Notes: generated by a model not told the origin, from the sequence alone. 64,000 nucleotides of DNA from Augochlora pura (GCF_028453695.1 NC_135781.1:22567640-22631639), one strand, 5' to 3'. Counted from the first letter of the stretch, positions 10,159 to 22,282 are shown. Numbers and translations are program-made.

Positions 10159-11155
10159 TACTATAAGGGTTCCATTATTATCAGATTTGGAACTGTCAAA
10201 ATTTCCAACACGCAAGTAAATTAAAAAAGCAACCAATTTTAATCAACTTTAATATTCCAGTTTTATTTCTTTATTGTCGCGAAAGAAAGGATCGACGCAA
10301 TACAAATCAAATAGTTCAATTTGTAGATATGCACAGTTTCATAATAAAATATTAAAGTAAGACGAGATAAGAAATAAAATTATATTGTAGTATGATACGT
10401 ATATTTACTCTGAAATTAGATAAAAATGAATAACTTTGAACACGGTGTAACTGACTTCTAATGTGGTCAACAGATCAAAGGGATGAGGTTTTTCGTATAG
10501 TCTAAATTAAGATTTCAGCTGACAGTGCCCGGAGTTAGATGTTGGTTCCGCGTGTAATTGCGCAACCCGAAAAACTGTGTTTTGAATAAATTTACATCTG
10601 TCTCAAGGGAAAAACATACGGAACGTGTTGTTGACCGAAGGAGATAACCAGCGATACCGGGAGATTGCAGATAAGCGGAACGCGTGCGTCTGCGGCAGAC
10701 GATGTGAATGCACCCTTATCTCCCCTCCCGCGACGTTGTTTACAGCCACCCACTCGTGCAGTCCGATTGCAGTAGCCTTGAAGTTTGCAGCATGGAGAAC
10801 CAAGGTCGCTATTTACAGCGGCCCGCGGCAGAGAACACAATCACTTTTGAATTGAGCGTATTCTCTTCGTTCCATGTACAAGGTGTTCAACAAACCGTTA
10901 TCGATCCGCGAGCGCGCCGTGTATGAAAAGTCGCGTGAACGAACGAAAAACAATTTCAATTTGATAACTTCATGCGGGAAATGGAAGTTTAATACCTGAA
11001 CTTCGCGTGAGTCTATTCCATTATCGAGCAACGCGGAAAAGAGACATTACCCTAATGCCTCGTGCGACCGGAAATACCTGCCAGTGCTCTCTTTCGTCAG
11101 ACAAAAACGCAATTCTACCTGATCCGTGAACACGCGCGAACTTTTCTTTCGACAG
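10159..11155. other. AT-rich spacer then CpG-rich patch
   Basis: Positions 10590-11100 are CpG-rich with frames open on both strands. The stretch ends with an acceptor-like tract (CTTTTCTTTCGACAG) at 11155, directly followed by an ATG frame of 37 codons. A similar co-occurrence is expected by chance in this DNA, so no gene is called. Confidence 0.35.
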
Positions 11156-12065
11156 ATGTCTCGGTCGATTTCGGTTTATCTTTTGATAAACACGAGCGAA
11201 CTTCGTGATTTCTTGGTAACGTTCCTAACGGTAATTCGCTTTATCTGCGCTATTACGAACCTGTCATAGGACCGACGCGTCGGAGTGGCAAGATTAGTCG
11301 TTTTTGCAATATTTGTACTGTTATTGCAAAAGATCGACGTTCACTTCAATCGCGGGATATAAATGCGTAGCGATTTTCTGCCCATTTTGTGTATAAAGAG
11401 TCTGTCAAAAAAACTCCCGACACTTTTTGACACGTGATAACTTTTTCTAAAAATGCACTAAATTGCTTGAATTTCTTTTTAGATAACAAAATGACTAGCA
11501 TACTAGGCACCGACGAATTATAATTACGTATAAATTATCAAATGACGAATATATAATAAAAGTTTAAGAACACTTCTATACTATTTCGACTGCATAAAAG
11601 TGACCCAAGGATCGAGTGCCTATTTAATTCCTGCTTCTTGCAATTAATGTAGACAATCGTCTCGGCTATTTATTTAGCTGGCATTTTGCATATGCCAAAA
11701 GCACAGCAACAATTTCTTTTCGAGCCGGCGAGTCTTGGGGCGCCACGATCGATCTATCACCGAGCGTATCATCGGGATCGCGGTCTCGGTAGCGTGCCGT
11801 GGCCGTTCCCCTCTTTTCCACGGTGCCACGCACCTACTAATGTCCCGGAGGCTATCATAAACTGCAAACGATCTTCTCCCCGGTGTGTTCGGCCGCCTCT
11901 TTCCATCGCGCAACGTTCCCCCCTTTTTTCCTATCTCGTCTTCCGTTCTTCATTTACCATTCGACTTTCTTATTACCGTTGCTCCTCTCTCCTCTTCGCA
12001 CCTGAACCTCGACTAATTCGTTCTTCCCCTTCATCTGTTTCCTTCGAACGAGAGTCACGGTGAGA
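11156..12065. other. Mixed spacer with hairpin and CpG-rich patch
   Basis: GTCAAAAA and TTTTTGAC form a short hairpin at 11406-11432 within a sequence that resembles a transposon terminus (TCTGTCAAAAAAACTCCCG). Positions 11690-12065 are GC-rich, with a pyrimidine-rich stretch at 11920-12040. No gene is supported. Confidence 0.35.
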
Positions 12066-13164
12066 ACGATAGAGATCGGGCTAGAGAGAACTTGAGAGAA
12101 AGAGTTGGAGCACCGTGTAAAGTGAGGTGGATCTGTCTTGGTTTTTTAAATATTTATTTATATTATTATTAAAAAACATAAAGACGTTATGCTAGTATAT
12201 TATCAGTTAACAATATTTTGTATTTTATTGAAACACAAAATCCTTAAATATCGTGATTTTAAAATAAATGAACTTAGGACACTTTTAATATAAACGGTTT
12301 ATATGTAAATGTAATATTTTTCGTTAAATTATTTACTGATTTATCTCTTTATTTATCTATCTTTTTTTAGTTAGTCTAATTATTAAATTATATGTTTTTG
12401 TTACTATCTACTCATTAACTTATTTATTTATATTTTGTGGTATTAGCCCTCGCATAAGGCGGTAGAAGTGTAATTACCCCTGAGTATTTTTGTAAACCGG
12501 AGGAATATTTATTCATAAATAAATCTCAGAATATGTATCTATCGATATTATATCAGTGCTATATTAGTTTATACAATTCGGTTATATAGAATAGAATAGG
12601 AATGCTATGATACAAATGAATTAACTAAACGGATTAAATATTAATTCTTAGTTATAGAATAAATATTAGACCTCTTCATTATTACCGTGCGTAGAAAGAA
12701 TAATTGATTGTGATTTTTTATATAACACTTTTATGTTAACAGTAACGCGTTAACGGTCTATAAAACCGCTAATTATGGTTATGTAATTTTTATCTCCCGA
12801 TATAGGCTACTAAATGGTCTATGAAACTTTAGAAATATCGGTGAGAGAATCTATTGTGTGTGCGTGATTGTATTCGGCACCCACTACAGTAATGCTAGTA
12901 TTACCACACTTATCAAATGTGGTTTAAGAAAAGTAATTTATCGATGTGCACCGATGAAAACGTGAGCACCTTTCGCAACAACATATGGAAATAAATTTTA
13001 GCGCCATCGAAATTTTGTGATAACTCTAGGCCGACTACCTCTCTGTTTTATATCGAGGAACCAGCTCTAGAGAGGACTAGAGAAAAATAAAAAATGAGAG
13101 AACTGGTCTCTGTAGAGAAAAAGAGTGCAAATAAAGCTACAAAGGGAAATAGATACAGTTAAAT
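12066..13164. other. AT-rich spacer, no gene seen
   Basis: CGGTCTATAAAACC at 12754 and TGGTCTATGAAACT at 12815 are a degenerate direct repeat. Polypurine bias starts at about 13070 and leads into the GA tract. Confidence 0.4.
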
Positions 13165-13304
13165 AAAGCTAAAAAGAGCTAGAAAGAAAGAACGAGAGAG
13201 AGAGAGAGAGAAAGAGAGAGAGCGAGAAAGAGAGGAGAAAGGAGGAGAACTAAAAAGAAAGATAAAGAAAAAAACTAAAGAGAAAAAGAGGAAACTAAAG
13301 AGGA

Positions 13305-13337
<33 letters not shown>

Positions 13338-13338
13338 C
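13165..13338. repeat. Polypurine tract with (GA)n
   Basis: Almost only A and G occur over 170 bp, with pure GA runs at 13193-13222 and 13313-13336. The minus-strand Ser/Leu/Phe-rich frame over it is a repeat translation. GA runs are binding sites for GAGA factor in insects, but no function is shown here. Confidence 0.9.
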
Positions 13339-13656
13339 AAAATCAGTGAGCACTAGGGTAACAAAAAGAGCAGGGGGAGAGAGAAAGATGGAAGTCAGAA
13401 GGGACTTAAGAGAAAATTATCCACGACTTACGACGCGCTTCCACACCGAGAACCCTGTTTCTCGAACGCGTTGCACACGAGCACCGCTGCTGCACGCGTG
13501 CACCGTTGCTGCAGCGGCTCCGCGAGGCCGTATCTCTCATATCGCAATGTGACGGGTGTGTCGGCAGTATATCAGTCCAGCCCCGCCAGCCAGTCACCAT
13601 TGACAACGAGATATTAACACAATGGACGGGGAGACGCACATGTGCGTACAAGCATG

Positions 13657-13662
<6 letters not shown>
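13339..13662. other. CpG-rich patch between GA and TC tracts
   Basis: About 300 bp of GC-rich sequence is flanked on the left by (GA)n and on the right by (TC)n on the same strand, so the two tracts are inverted relative to each other. No gene is supported. Confidence 0.4.
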
Positions 13663-13703
<41 letters not shown>

Positions 13704-13705
13704 CT
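13663..13705. repeat. (TC)n microsatellite
   Basis: About 19 TC dinucleotides are followed by GCTCTATATAT. Confidence 0.95.
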
Positions 13706-14022
13706 ATATATCTTTCTCTCTTTTCCCATTTTGTTAATCTTCGCTTCCATAATGAAAATGTTGATGGTTATTAACGTGCTTGCCACCAGTGACAATCGAG
13801 ACTACCCAATCAACCCTTTGCAAAATAATTGCAGTCGAGCCTTGCACTCTATTATTCAGACGATTAGAATGATTTTTACTGTTTCGTGACGATTTATACA
13901 CACATCGCAGCAACTTTGGAACGCGTCATTTTTATTCTGTTCCTTTCTTTAGGTGCCGAAAAATTTATTACTGTTGTATAATGAATTTTTCTCCTTCATT
14001 TCATATATTTGTTTAATCCATG
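13706..14022. other. AT-rich spacer with acceptor-like tract
   Basis: TTCTGTTCCTTTCTTTAG (ending 13952) is a strong 3' splice-site-like sequence. The frames after it are AT-rich, and no donor or family match is visible. Confidence 0.3.
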
Positions 14023-14190
14023 AGTATAACAAAAACAAGAAATCATGAATACCAAGAAGAATTAATATTAAAGTATAATATACTTGTTCAGAATTTTATA
14101 TACATATGTATTAATTATATATAATATTCAGCATTATATATACATAAGTATGGCAAAAGCAAGAAATCATGAGTATTAAGAAAAATTTAT
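14023..14190. repeat. Tandem duplication, 124-bp period
   Basis: AGTAT(A/G)(A/G)CAAAA(A/G)CAAGAAATCATGA occurs at 14023 and 14147. Inside, TTCAG(A/C)ATT(T)TATATACAT recurs at about 14091 and 14128. Confidence 0.75.
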
Positions 14191-15600
14191 AGAACTGTTG
14201 CTCGGCTTCAAAGAAGTTTTTCAATTTTACAATAATATCCATAAAATTTTGTACGATATTTACTAACACTGTAGTCATTAGGTTACATAATTAATTACTT
14301 AATTACGACACAAATGTAAATTAATTCTTAATAATCCTGGAATCTGTAACAATTTTGTTATTTGCCAATCGAGATTCCCTTCCCGGTACGTTCTTGCCTT
14401 AACATAAGTATTAAATAAAATTCAATATCAAATAAAATAAGAACAAATTTTCGTAGGAATTCTGTATATATAATTCTGAATATTATTGGAGCTGTAAGAA
14501 GTTAAATTATTGCGCAAAATAAAAACAGAAATTACAGGATCGCAAGGGTTAAATTTCAACATTTGGTCCATACGAACGTTTTCGTATCGACTGCTCCATA
14601 TTGTCGAAACAAAAACACTTGCAATAATCTGCTAGATTTGGAAACGAATCGAACAACGAACTAAATTCGATTGCGGTAATTGCACGGCAACTCCCAGCCG
14701 AAGACAAATGCTACGGAGAGCCTAAGTCGGATGGTTATTACGAGAACGCCGACGTGGTGGGCTGTTAATTATTAAGAAAATCGATAGGCAAACTGTCTCG
14801 ATTTCGGTTGGCTGACGGCCCGTGAAAAAGGAAAGGCACACAAGGGAAGCGAAAGGGCGCCAAGTGGATGGACGTGACGCGAGAGTAATCAATCATTCGC
14901 GGGGATTTAAAGACTATAGCCCGAACAGGCAACACGGAACGACGAGGTGACCGGGTAAATGGAGGAGGATCCTAAGAAATTTTCGATGACGAAACGTTTC
15001 GCGCGAACAAACTGGAGCAGATCCTACTCGGATCGTTCCATGATTGTAGGATGATCGTGCCGAAGGATATTTCAACGGCAAACGCGATAGTGATTCTCTT
15101 CGTGCTCATTTTTACAAATTGGTCAATTTATTCAATATTCATTTCCCACTTTCGTCTTATTCTATTTCTTATCGTTTTCGGTTAGTGTGTATAAAATCTC
15201 GCGTTTTTATTGCGAGTAAATGTTTATCTCCTTTCTCACGTTACGTTGTTTATAATATAACCTCCTTTACAGTATTATTCTGCTCAAATAATTTTTCAAT
15301 ATTAATTTCTCGCAACAATGCATGAAATAAATATTTCGAAATTTGTTTTATTTTTAATGCATTTCGTTGAATTTTGAAACTCGTAATATGTTTGAAACTC
15401 GTAATCCTAATTACATACTGATTGCAAATATGGCGTAACGAAAACAAGAAGCGTGTTAAACATATTTCTATTAAACGTTTAAACTTATTGTATATTGTTT
15501 ATTATTATTTTAATGACTTCGCAGTGCCGTAATAAACTCTGCAATAAAATGTATCCTTATGGCTCTTAAAATTATCCTATAGTTCGTAGCAAGAATCCAA
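14191..15600. other. AT-rich spacer with a CpG-rich patch
   Basis: CGCAAGGGTTAA ending at 14551 resembles a right end of a TTAA element without a partner. Positions 14640-15090 are CpG-rich. TTTGAAACTCGTAAT is directly repeated at about 15373 and 15389. No gene was seen. Confidence 0.4.
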
Positions 15601-16160
15601 GACACAGCAGAGCGAATGTCACCGCATTACGAGTGCGATACGACTTGAATGATTTCGAAATATGCTAAGTATGCATTAGACCCTTAGGTTTGCATCGAAC
15701 AGCTACGAAATTTCAGCGAAAGGTACGCTAGCCTCGCTCCTTTCATTCCGCGTCGGCCGATGACAATTATCCTGGAACGGCGCAGCGGCGGCAGGCAACG
15801 TTTGTTTTTACAAACGAAAGGATGTAAGGGTAATGGGTGACTTCCACCTTTGGTCAGTTTCTACCTTGGCCGAATTCCATCGAACGCCTACTTCCTGTCG
15901 AGCCTCTGAGCACAATCTACCGCGTTGCGTGCCACGTTTTCCCTTGCTGCTGCTCGCTCCATCTCTTTTTCACCTGGCTTTTGTCAGGATCCGCTGTCCC
16001 TTTTTGCGGCGCAAACGTGCCGCTCCGTTCGTGTACGCGGCTCTGAAATGCAACGGAGCCTTTCACGCGTATCGTCGATCAGCTGCACGTGCACCGGGAA
16101 TACCGAGGGATTTTTCGGAATTTCGAGGAACTCGGGGCCGTCACTCTTTCGGCTAACCTT
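15601..16160. other. CpG-rich patch
   Basis: Frames of about 100 codons are open in two registers on the + strand (15833-16156 and 15925-16230), rich in Arg and Pro. No domain was recognised. Confidence 0.4.
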
Positions 16161-16660
16161 TTTTCTTTTTTTGACAAAACTGCCAAAATATTGTTCGAAA
16201 ATTGGCCAAACGATTTTTGGAAAACGGTGAAAGGGAGAGGAGGTTATAGAAGCGTTTAATGGTGGTAGAAAACAATTCGATGGTATGGTGGGTGTACCAA
16301 TTTTGGATTATTTGAATGTTGACTAAATAGAAAAGAAGGTGCAATCAATCTTTTAGGACTTGAGCCTCCATCGTGATGGATTATTGTCTTAATTGTAAAT
16401 TAATTTGTTAAAAAATTAGTTATATATTATATATTATATAATAAGTACTCAGTTTTTCTTATAATATCTTTTTTAAGTGAAAAGTTTATTCAATCGTTTC
16501 TTACATGTCAGCCAAGGTATAAATAAAATAGGTATAAAATACAATATGTAAAGCATGTGATTATGACAAACACAGTACGTTTAGTATTAAGAGAGAATTG
16601 TTAATCAAAACAATTGTAGAAGAAATCACAATTTAAGGGGTTAAAAATGTGACCGTGTTT
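16161..16660. other. AT-rich spacer, no gene seen
   Basis: A TATATTA-rich run lies at 16420-16442. TTAAGGGGTTAA at 16633-16644 may be a leftover TTAA-element end. Confidence 0.4.
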
Positions 16661-16767
16661 CTATTTTGTTATTTTGTTATTTTGCTATTTTGCTATTTTG
16701 CTATTTTGCTATTTTGCTATTTTGCTATTTACTATTTTGCTATTTACTATTTACTATTTACTATTTA
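16661..16767. repeat. Microsatellite switching from 8-bp to 7-bp unit
   Basis: The array starts with TATTTTGT units, continues with TATTTTGC units to about 16730, then changes to TATTTAC units, with one TATTTTGC between. The aromatic and Leu-rich frame over it is a repeat translation. Confidence 0.9.
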
Positions 16768-17636
16768 GAAATGTTTAAAATCTACAAACTTGTCTGTACA
16801 TACGTGAACAATCTATTTAAAGCAATTGGAAAGAGTGACGTTGCTGAAGGAATTTTTAACGAGTGTCTTTAGAAAATGTTGTCATTGCACGATCTAGCGA
16901 TTCGAAGCGGCGAACCAGGAACCAAGTCGTTTGAAGGAGCGCAAGGCAAAGAAAGAGGGGGCAGGATGGAGGAGAAGGTAACCGTACAGTTGGAGGAAGA
17001 AGGAGGCTGTCGCAAAACGTTTCTTCCCACGACATGGCCCCAGACATTTCGTCCAATAATAACATTAATTTGGTTTACCAAGGAAACCTATTGTTCGGTT
17101 GACTGTGTGAAACGCAAGTCGGTTCCACGGGGCTCGACTTGCTCCATGCGAGACGCCCTCTTTTCATTTTTAGAATCGGCCTTTCCCTCCGGTGATATTT
17201 ACTGATTTCCTTAGGATCGCTCGGACAACCGAGAATCTTCCAATTACACCGCAAAATTGACTGCACCTGTCGCAACCTACATTTCTGGCCTCGCGAACGC
17301 GCAATGCAAAAAGAGAACGTCGTAAAGCCGACTAGCAAGTTGTTTCATTAAAAAGAACTTTCGTTTGCAAAAATATCGTGCCACGTTTATGTTATTTATT
17401 GTCGCTGCGTTAAGCAGACAAATCTCTATACGGACGGTTCACAAGCTCTGTGTAAGTCTCTAAAATTGAGATAAATAAGGATTTTGCAAACTGGCTGTAA
17501 AGAATAAAAGTGACAATAATACAAGGCACAAGTATTGTTAAAATGAAATAAAACAAGAAATTAATATTAATATTTAATTCTTTTTTTCAATTCGTTTTAT
17601 TTTTACCTTTCTTATAATTTCTTTTTTTTTGTTTAG
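16768..17636. other. CpG-richer patch then long polypyrimidine tract
   Basis: Positions 16870-17340 are moderately GC-rich with frames open on both strands. The last 55 bases are T-rich with C, and end in TTTGTTTAG at 17636, the acceptor of the 16-nt exon-like segment. No other feature was recognised. Confidence 0.4.
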
Positions 17637-17652
17637 TTATTCAGTGGACAAG
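17637..17652 (+). CDS. Candidate 16-nt microexon, gene unidentified
   Basis: The segment TTATTCAGTGGACAAG lies between a very strong 3' splice site (a tract of about 50 mostly T/C bases ending CTTTTTTTTTTGTTTAG) and a near-perfect donor (AAG|GTAAGTG at 17653). Both sites on so short a segment are unlikely by chance. Read in the phase xTT ATT CAG TGG ACA AG, it joins in frame to the terminal exon-like segment at 21618 (AG|G), giving ...IQWTR then NKIGKLD. Its length is not a multiple of three, so skipping it would shift the frame, and a preceding exon must end one base into a codon. A second AG at 17644 could shorten it to 8 nt. No upstream exon or gene family could be identified. It could also be an exon of a non-coding RNA. 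Confidence 0.4.
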
Positions 17653-18780
17653 GTAAGTGTTGATATCTATTCCTTATTTTTGAAGATAGACTATATTAAT
17701 ATTATATAGTCATGTACAGTATTATAGTTATATAATAAATAGACTACATTGATTTATCTATCGATTTTGTATCTTTTTCACGGTTCGTTTAGTTACACAC
17801 ACTTTAGAAATATTTGTTAAGCTATAAGTGGCATATTGAAGGAAGAATTTGTATAATAGAATCGTACGTCCGATTATTATTCTAATTCGGTATCTTCTGT
17901 TGTCTTATATAATAGATCAAACTCTTAAATATTTTCTGCCAGTTAAATTTCTTGATGCCGTCGTATTAAATTAGTTGCTAAATAAATAAAGCCTGGTGAA
18001 ATATTTCGTAGATGAACATAAAGCTTAATTTCGATTAATTTAAGAGGGCATCTCACAAATTAATTATAAACAGAGGGACGACCTTGAGACATTAAGAAGT
18101 AGGTAAAATTTGAGAATTTTTTATACGTAGTTACTAAATAAAATATTTAGCCTCTCTAACAAAAAAAATAAATGCAAATTTCTGCATTGCTTCTCAATTT
18201 TTTAAACCTATAAATCGTAGAAGATGGCGAAGTTATTCGTTATTTCCGAAACCATTTCAAACTGTTGGCAAAAATTGCAACGTCTGGGTAAAAAAAGTTA
18301 TGTCAATTCATGAACTAGAAGATATTATTTAAAATATAACATACGAGGTTTCAAAAATTTTAATAATTTTATACGTGACCGTAGTCTAAAAAACAGCTGC
18401 TGGAAAATCAACATTAAATGCATGTCAAGACGAAACAATTAACATATTAAAAACATCTTACCCTACATTGTATACTACTCTATGAAAAATATCTGCACAA
18501 AACTTGTAGTAAATGGGATGTATAGTTCCGAAGCTTATCGCAACGGTCAGGTTGAGAAATGTAGTTTCGAGGACAAAATAAGAGAAGTTCTAAGATAACT
18601 TTTCTCTCGGATGAAGTCGGATCTTTTAAACTTTACCACCAGTCGTAGAATGTTCGAATTTCGAAGTCCCTCGCACTGACAGACCATTCTAACACGGTCG
18701 AAACTTTAAGGAACTAAAAAAGATTAACGACGCCTTAATAAGGAATAAAGTCAGATGGTATCTGAAAGCTTTAAAGTGTC
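17653..18780. other. AT-rich spacer, putative intron 5' part
   Basis: Begins with the donor GTAAGTG. GACTATAT and ATATAGTC arms lie near 17688 and 17704. No coding signal or recognised repeat is seen. If the exon-like segments are real, this is intron. Confidence 0.4.
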
Positions 18781-19480
18781 ATGGAAACGTGCACGTGCAC
18801 CGATCCGAGATTTCGGGTGACGAAACAAGAAATGGGATACTTTTTAAGGGACAGAGTCGGCCGTGGTGGCTAATGGTCAGCTATCTTTTAATTGTCCGGC
18901 GGTTTGTCAGGCGATTGCGTAAAGTTTAGGAGCGCGGGCCGTCGGCTGAAAGTGCATTCCGTTGTTTCGGCGACAAAGCGGAATGTCGGCGGCGGTTTTT
19001 CGACGCGGGCATACATAGCCGTGGTCGCTTCCGGTGTTTCTCGGTGCCCCGGGATCCCGTTCGGGAAAATAATTAAGGCGCAACCAGATGTCGGGGATGA
19101 TAACGGCTTCCAGGTTTTTCGCGTGAACCCGTTCCTCCCATTTTCGTCGTCTTGTTCATCGTTATCTTGATCCGAGGCGAGGGATACTTTCCTGAGAGAA
19201 TGGATTAGGGTGTAGGAACGAAAGAGAGAAAGGGAGAGAGGGAACGGGGAAAGAGAGGAGGGGAACTGCGGTTTGTGAGTCGTTGAACTACACGCCGTTG
19301 TGCAATCCTTCCTCGTAGAAACGCTCGCCGGATTTATTGCCGGTATTTCGAGTGATTTCGTAATCTTAACACGGTTCGTAGATAATTCCTTTCCTTTTTT
19401 CGCTTTATCGCTTGTTAGGCTACTCTCGGCGTTCCGTGGTAATTAAATCTACCGGCGATCCCACCGATCCGGCGATTGTT
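18781..19480. other. CpG-rich patch with polypurine run
   Basis: GTGCACGTGCAC near 18789 holds an E-box-type palindrome. Positions 19216-19266 are almost entirely A/G (GAGAGAAAGGGAGAGAGGG). The open frame 18892-19170 shows no known domain. Confidence 0.4.
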
Positions 19481-20390
19481 GTCCGATTTTTCTATATTTA
19501 AGCACAACCGTTCTACGCGTGGACAAAGCGGTTATAACCGTTCGTTTTACGATAGCCTGGCGATAATATTCCGTACGCGTTTTATAGTTTACTTTACACC
19601 CGGAATAACATTTTATTTTTCTGCTAACGATGTGCAATCATTAGATAATGATAGACGTACGACAGATATTTTTCTTTTTCTTATGGAAAATTATGAACGA
19701 GAAAGTAATTACTTTAGAACGAATGACAAGGCAACTGTTCCTTCGAAAACTGTTGAATTTATTACGTCTTTTTTATAGTAAATAGTTCAATAAATTTTAT
19801 AATTCAAGCATAGGTTATATTAAAAATAACCAAAAGTTTAAATCGGAAAACCGAGAATAATTTATAATTTCATTAAACAATGTTCGGCAAGAATTCAAGA
19901 ACTAATGTAACACTACTGTACTTGTTAAATAAACCATCTGGTTTAAAGCATTAATAAATAAATAAATTCAGTGTCGTCATCCTTGCACAGTATGATAAAC
20001 GATGGATCTTTGCAACGTGATGCAAATGATCTAAAACGTGGGAAACTTTAAATCATCCTAACACTAATTTCCAATTCATCGGCAGACTTTTAGAACGTTA
20101 ATAATTTCAATCAATTTCCAAGAACAGGTCACATGAATTTTTATCTCCGAAACCACTGGTCGAATCGACACGATTCTTTTTCCGTATCAATCTCTAATGT
20201 CCACGCCATCGTGTAAAATAGTTGTTCGATCGACAAGGAATCCGTCGAGCTGTTAAAAATTCGTGAACCGTTAAAGACCGCGCGTGCCCCGTCCCTCCTA
20301 GCATAAAGCAGTATTACGTGTATTTTTGCGCGGCTAAAGTGAATCCCTCCGAACGGTGAATAAAAGCAAATGGTACTCTTAACGACTACC
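19481..20390. other. AT-rich spacer, no gene seen
   Basis: ATGCAAAT lies at 20020. No repeat pair or coding signal was recognised. Confidence 0.4.
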
Positions 20391-21300
20391 CGCATCAGGC
20401 CGCACGTCCGCGGGTAACGTCCAGTCCACTAATTTTCTGGAGTCCCGTTTTAATATTCGCATCCGTTCCGCGAACAGGCTCGGCGTATCGTTGCCACTCT
20501 AATAGAATCTGCATGATCCAGGTTTTTGCGTGGATGCGCATTTCCGACAGGCAGACCGGTGGGTCGACGTCGTTCCGCGGCATCGACGATTCCTCCTCTC
20601 TTTCGTGCGCTTCCGGTCCCTTCGTCGTCGGCGACCACTCTGCCTCGCGGCCGCCATCTTTACGACTTCTCGCGAGGCCACGGGCCCCGCGAATCTTCGC
20701 CGCGCGGCGTAAAACATTTCTCGGCGGTTATGCGCCGGCCACGGAGCATTATTGTACCAGTTTTTTCACCGAAGAGGAGTGCACGCGGCTCTCTCTCGAG
20801 GATGTCTCTCCTCCGTTCTTGCTCCATTTTATCGCGCTCGGCAACGCCGCCACGCGCCTTTCATTTCAGGCCGCGCGGCTTCTTACGACGCCGATTATCC
20901 TGCCAATTTATTCACCTTAACTGCCGCTGGTAATTGTTCATTCAATTACCATCGCCTATCGGCTTTATGTTTTTTCCATGAAACAACCGAAGTTCCGGTG
21001 CGAGCTCTCCTTAATGGGAAATCGGCACACCTTCGGCACTCGATTCTCGAGCTCCTTTTCGCCTTTCTGCCATCTTGCTCCGACGATGCCGCTCGAAACT
21101 TTGCTAGTACCAAGCTAATCAACAGTTTCATCTGTTCACCGGAAATTCTTCGAAAGCTTAATTTACACGCACCGGCTCGTCGCGTTAGAAAACATCCTCT
21201 CTTTTTAACAGAATTAAATAGAGACAGATTTCTTTTGCAATACCTATATGTACCTCCTTCGTGCATCCTGCCATTAATGTCGTTCACGGTTCGTCATTAA
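20391..21300. other. CpG-rich patch with many open frames
   Basis: Two long + frames (20513-20920 and 20526-20933) and a later one (20752-21300, 182 codons) are open together, with overlapping minus-strand frames, which argues for low stop density rather than coding. The sequence GCCGCCATCTTT at about 20650 is a PHO/YY1-type GCCAT site, and a CTCTCTCTCG run lies near 20792. Confidence 0.4.
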
Positions 21301-21617
21301 TCCAACTAATTTTCATGTCAGCTTTCTTTCTTCAGTTTCATATTTAAGTTCTTACAATAGTTTTAAGTTCCTGTATTTTATCTATTCTTGCGTGACTGCT
21401 ACATTATTATTCTATCGTTGCAACAAACATTAATTAAACAACGCTGAACATTGACAGGGTCCAATTCATTTAATCTTCGTCTAGCTTTTACTAAAAACTT
21501 GCTCGAATAATGTAGTTTATTTAAGAATTTCTCATAAAGAAGATTCTATATTTAAACAAAAATTGTAAAATAAGAAACTGATTATTTAATATATATGTTA
21601 TTTCTTTTTACCTTTAG
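21301..21617. other. AT-rich spacer ending in a strong acceptor
   Basis: CAGCTTTCTTTCTTCAG near 21320-21336 is one acceptor-like tract. The better one, TTATTTCTTTTTACCTTTAG, ends at 21617, with a branch-point-like CTGAT about 40 bp upstream. Confidence 0.4.
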
Positions 21618-21726
21618 GAATAAGATAGGAAAGCTTGATAGCGCCAATATGGTGATGATGATCCGTAAAGCTGCAGCAGTTCGAGCCCAAGAATTGTTTC
21701 GAGCTTTATCTAAGTCGGAAGAATAA
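21618..21726 (+). CDS. Candidate terminal coding exon, gene unidentified
   Basis: A strong acceptor (ending 21617) is followed by one base completing a codon and then 35 codons to a TAA stop at 21724-21726. The deduced C-terminus begins NKIGKLDSANMV and ends RAQELFRALSKSEE. It is helix-like, with alternating Ala, Leu, Arg and Glu, and its base composition is less AT-rich than its surroundings. The other two frames meet stops early. It is too short to appear among long open frames. The 16-nt segment at 17637 joins to it in frame, across an intron of about 4 kb. I do not recognise the protein. A chance open frame cannot be excluded, since about one in three acceptor-like sites would show one this long in some frame. 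Confidence 0.4.
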
Positions 21727-22130
21727 TTTTAGGGTTTATCTAAGTGTTCTGATCTCGTCGTAACCTTGATAAATATAATAGTAAAGCCGGCGTGCAGCGT
21801 CTACCACACTGTCATCCTCCTGAGTAATTTCTTCCTGTCGATCGCAGATAACGATACGATCGTTTCGTAGGGGACCATCGCCGGTGTATTTTGATCAACC
21901 CGGTAACTACCGGTTAGTTACGTCAAAATAAATCGCTCTGTCTCGCTAGTAATCCTTTGTACACACTGTCAGCGTTGTGAATTCAGCGTGTCATCGTGAC
22001 TACCCCGGAATATCGAATGATCAAACTGTTCCGCATAGAGTTTTTCACGTCTATAAGCCATAAACTCTTTAAGTACGTAACGATCGAACCGTTAACGGGA
22101 CTACGGCATATCAATCTATATTGTTAGTGA
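21727..22130. other. Possible 3' UTR and CpG-rich patch
   Basis: TTTATCTAAGT just before the stop is repeated just after it (21738). AATAAA at 21927-21932, 200 bp past the stop, is followed by T/G-containing sequence and could be a polyadenylation signal for the candidate exon. A hairpin with arms TATTTTGA and TCAAAATA spans about 21887-21931. Confidence 0.3.
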
Positions 22131-22282
22131 CAAGATCGGATTTATTTCAATTTCGTACGATTATTATAGTACAAGAAGTTTATCAACAGATTTCTCCTTG
22201 TAATATTTTTAGAATGTCAGAAATTGTAAAAGAATTAATCAGAAACATATAATTGTTACTAACTTAGTAGTAGTTATGGTGT
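22131..22282. repeat. Dispersed AT-rich repeat, copy 2
   Basis: Aligns with 1306-1465. It also contains CGATTATTATAGTACAAGAAG, a degenerate match to the group A MITE right end (CGTTATTATAGTGCAAGGGG). Confidence 0.5.

Noticed and set aside
13159..13353. Ser/Leu/Phe-rich minus-strand frame
   Set aside because: It is a translation of the GA tract.
16666..16872. Hydrophobic frame rich in LLFCYFAI repeats
   Set aside because: It is the translation of the TATTTTGC microsatellite.
20513..21300. Several long + frames including one of 182 codons
   Set aside because: Multiple frames on both strands are open together, which reflects base composition. No family is recognised.
21686..21700. GTTCGAGCCC as a tRNA B box
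   Set aside because: No A box or cloverleaf upstream. It lies inside the candidate terminal exon.
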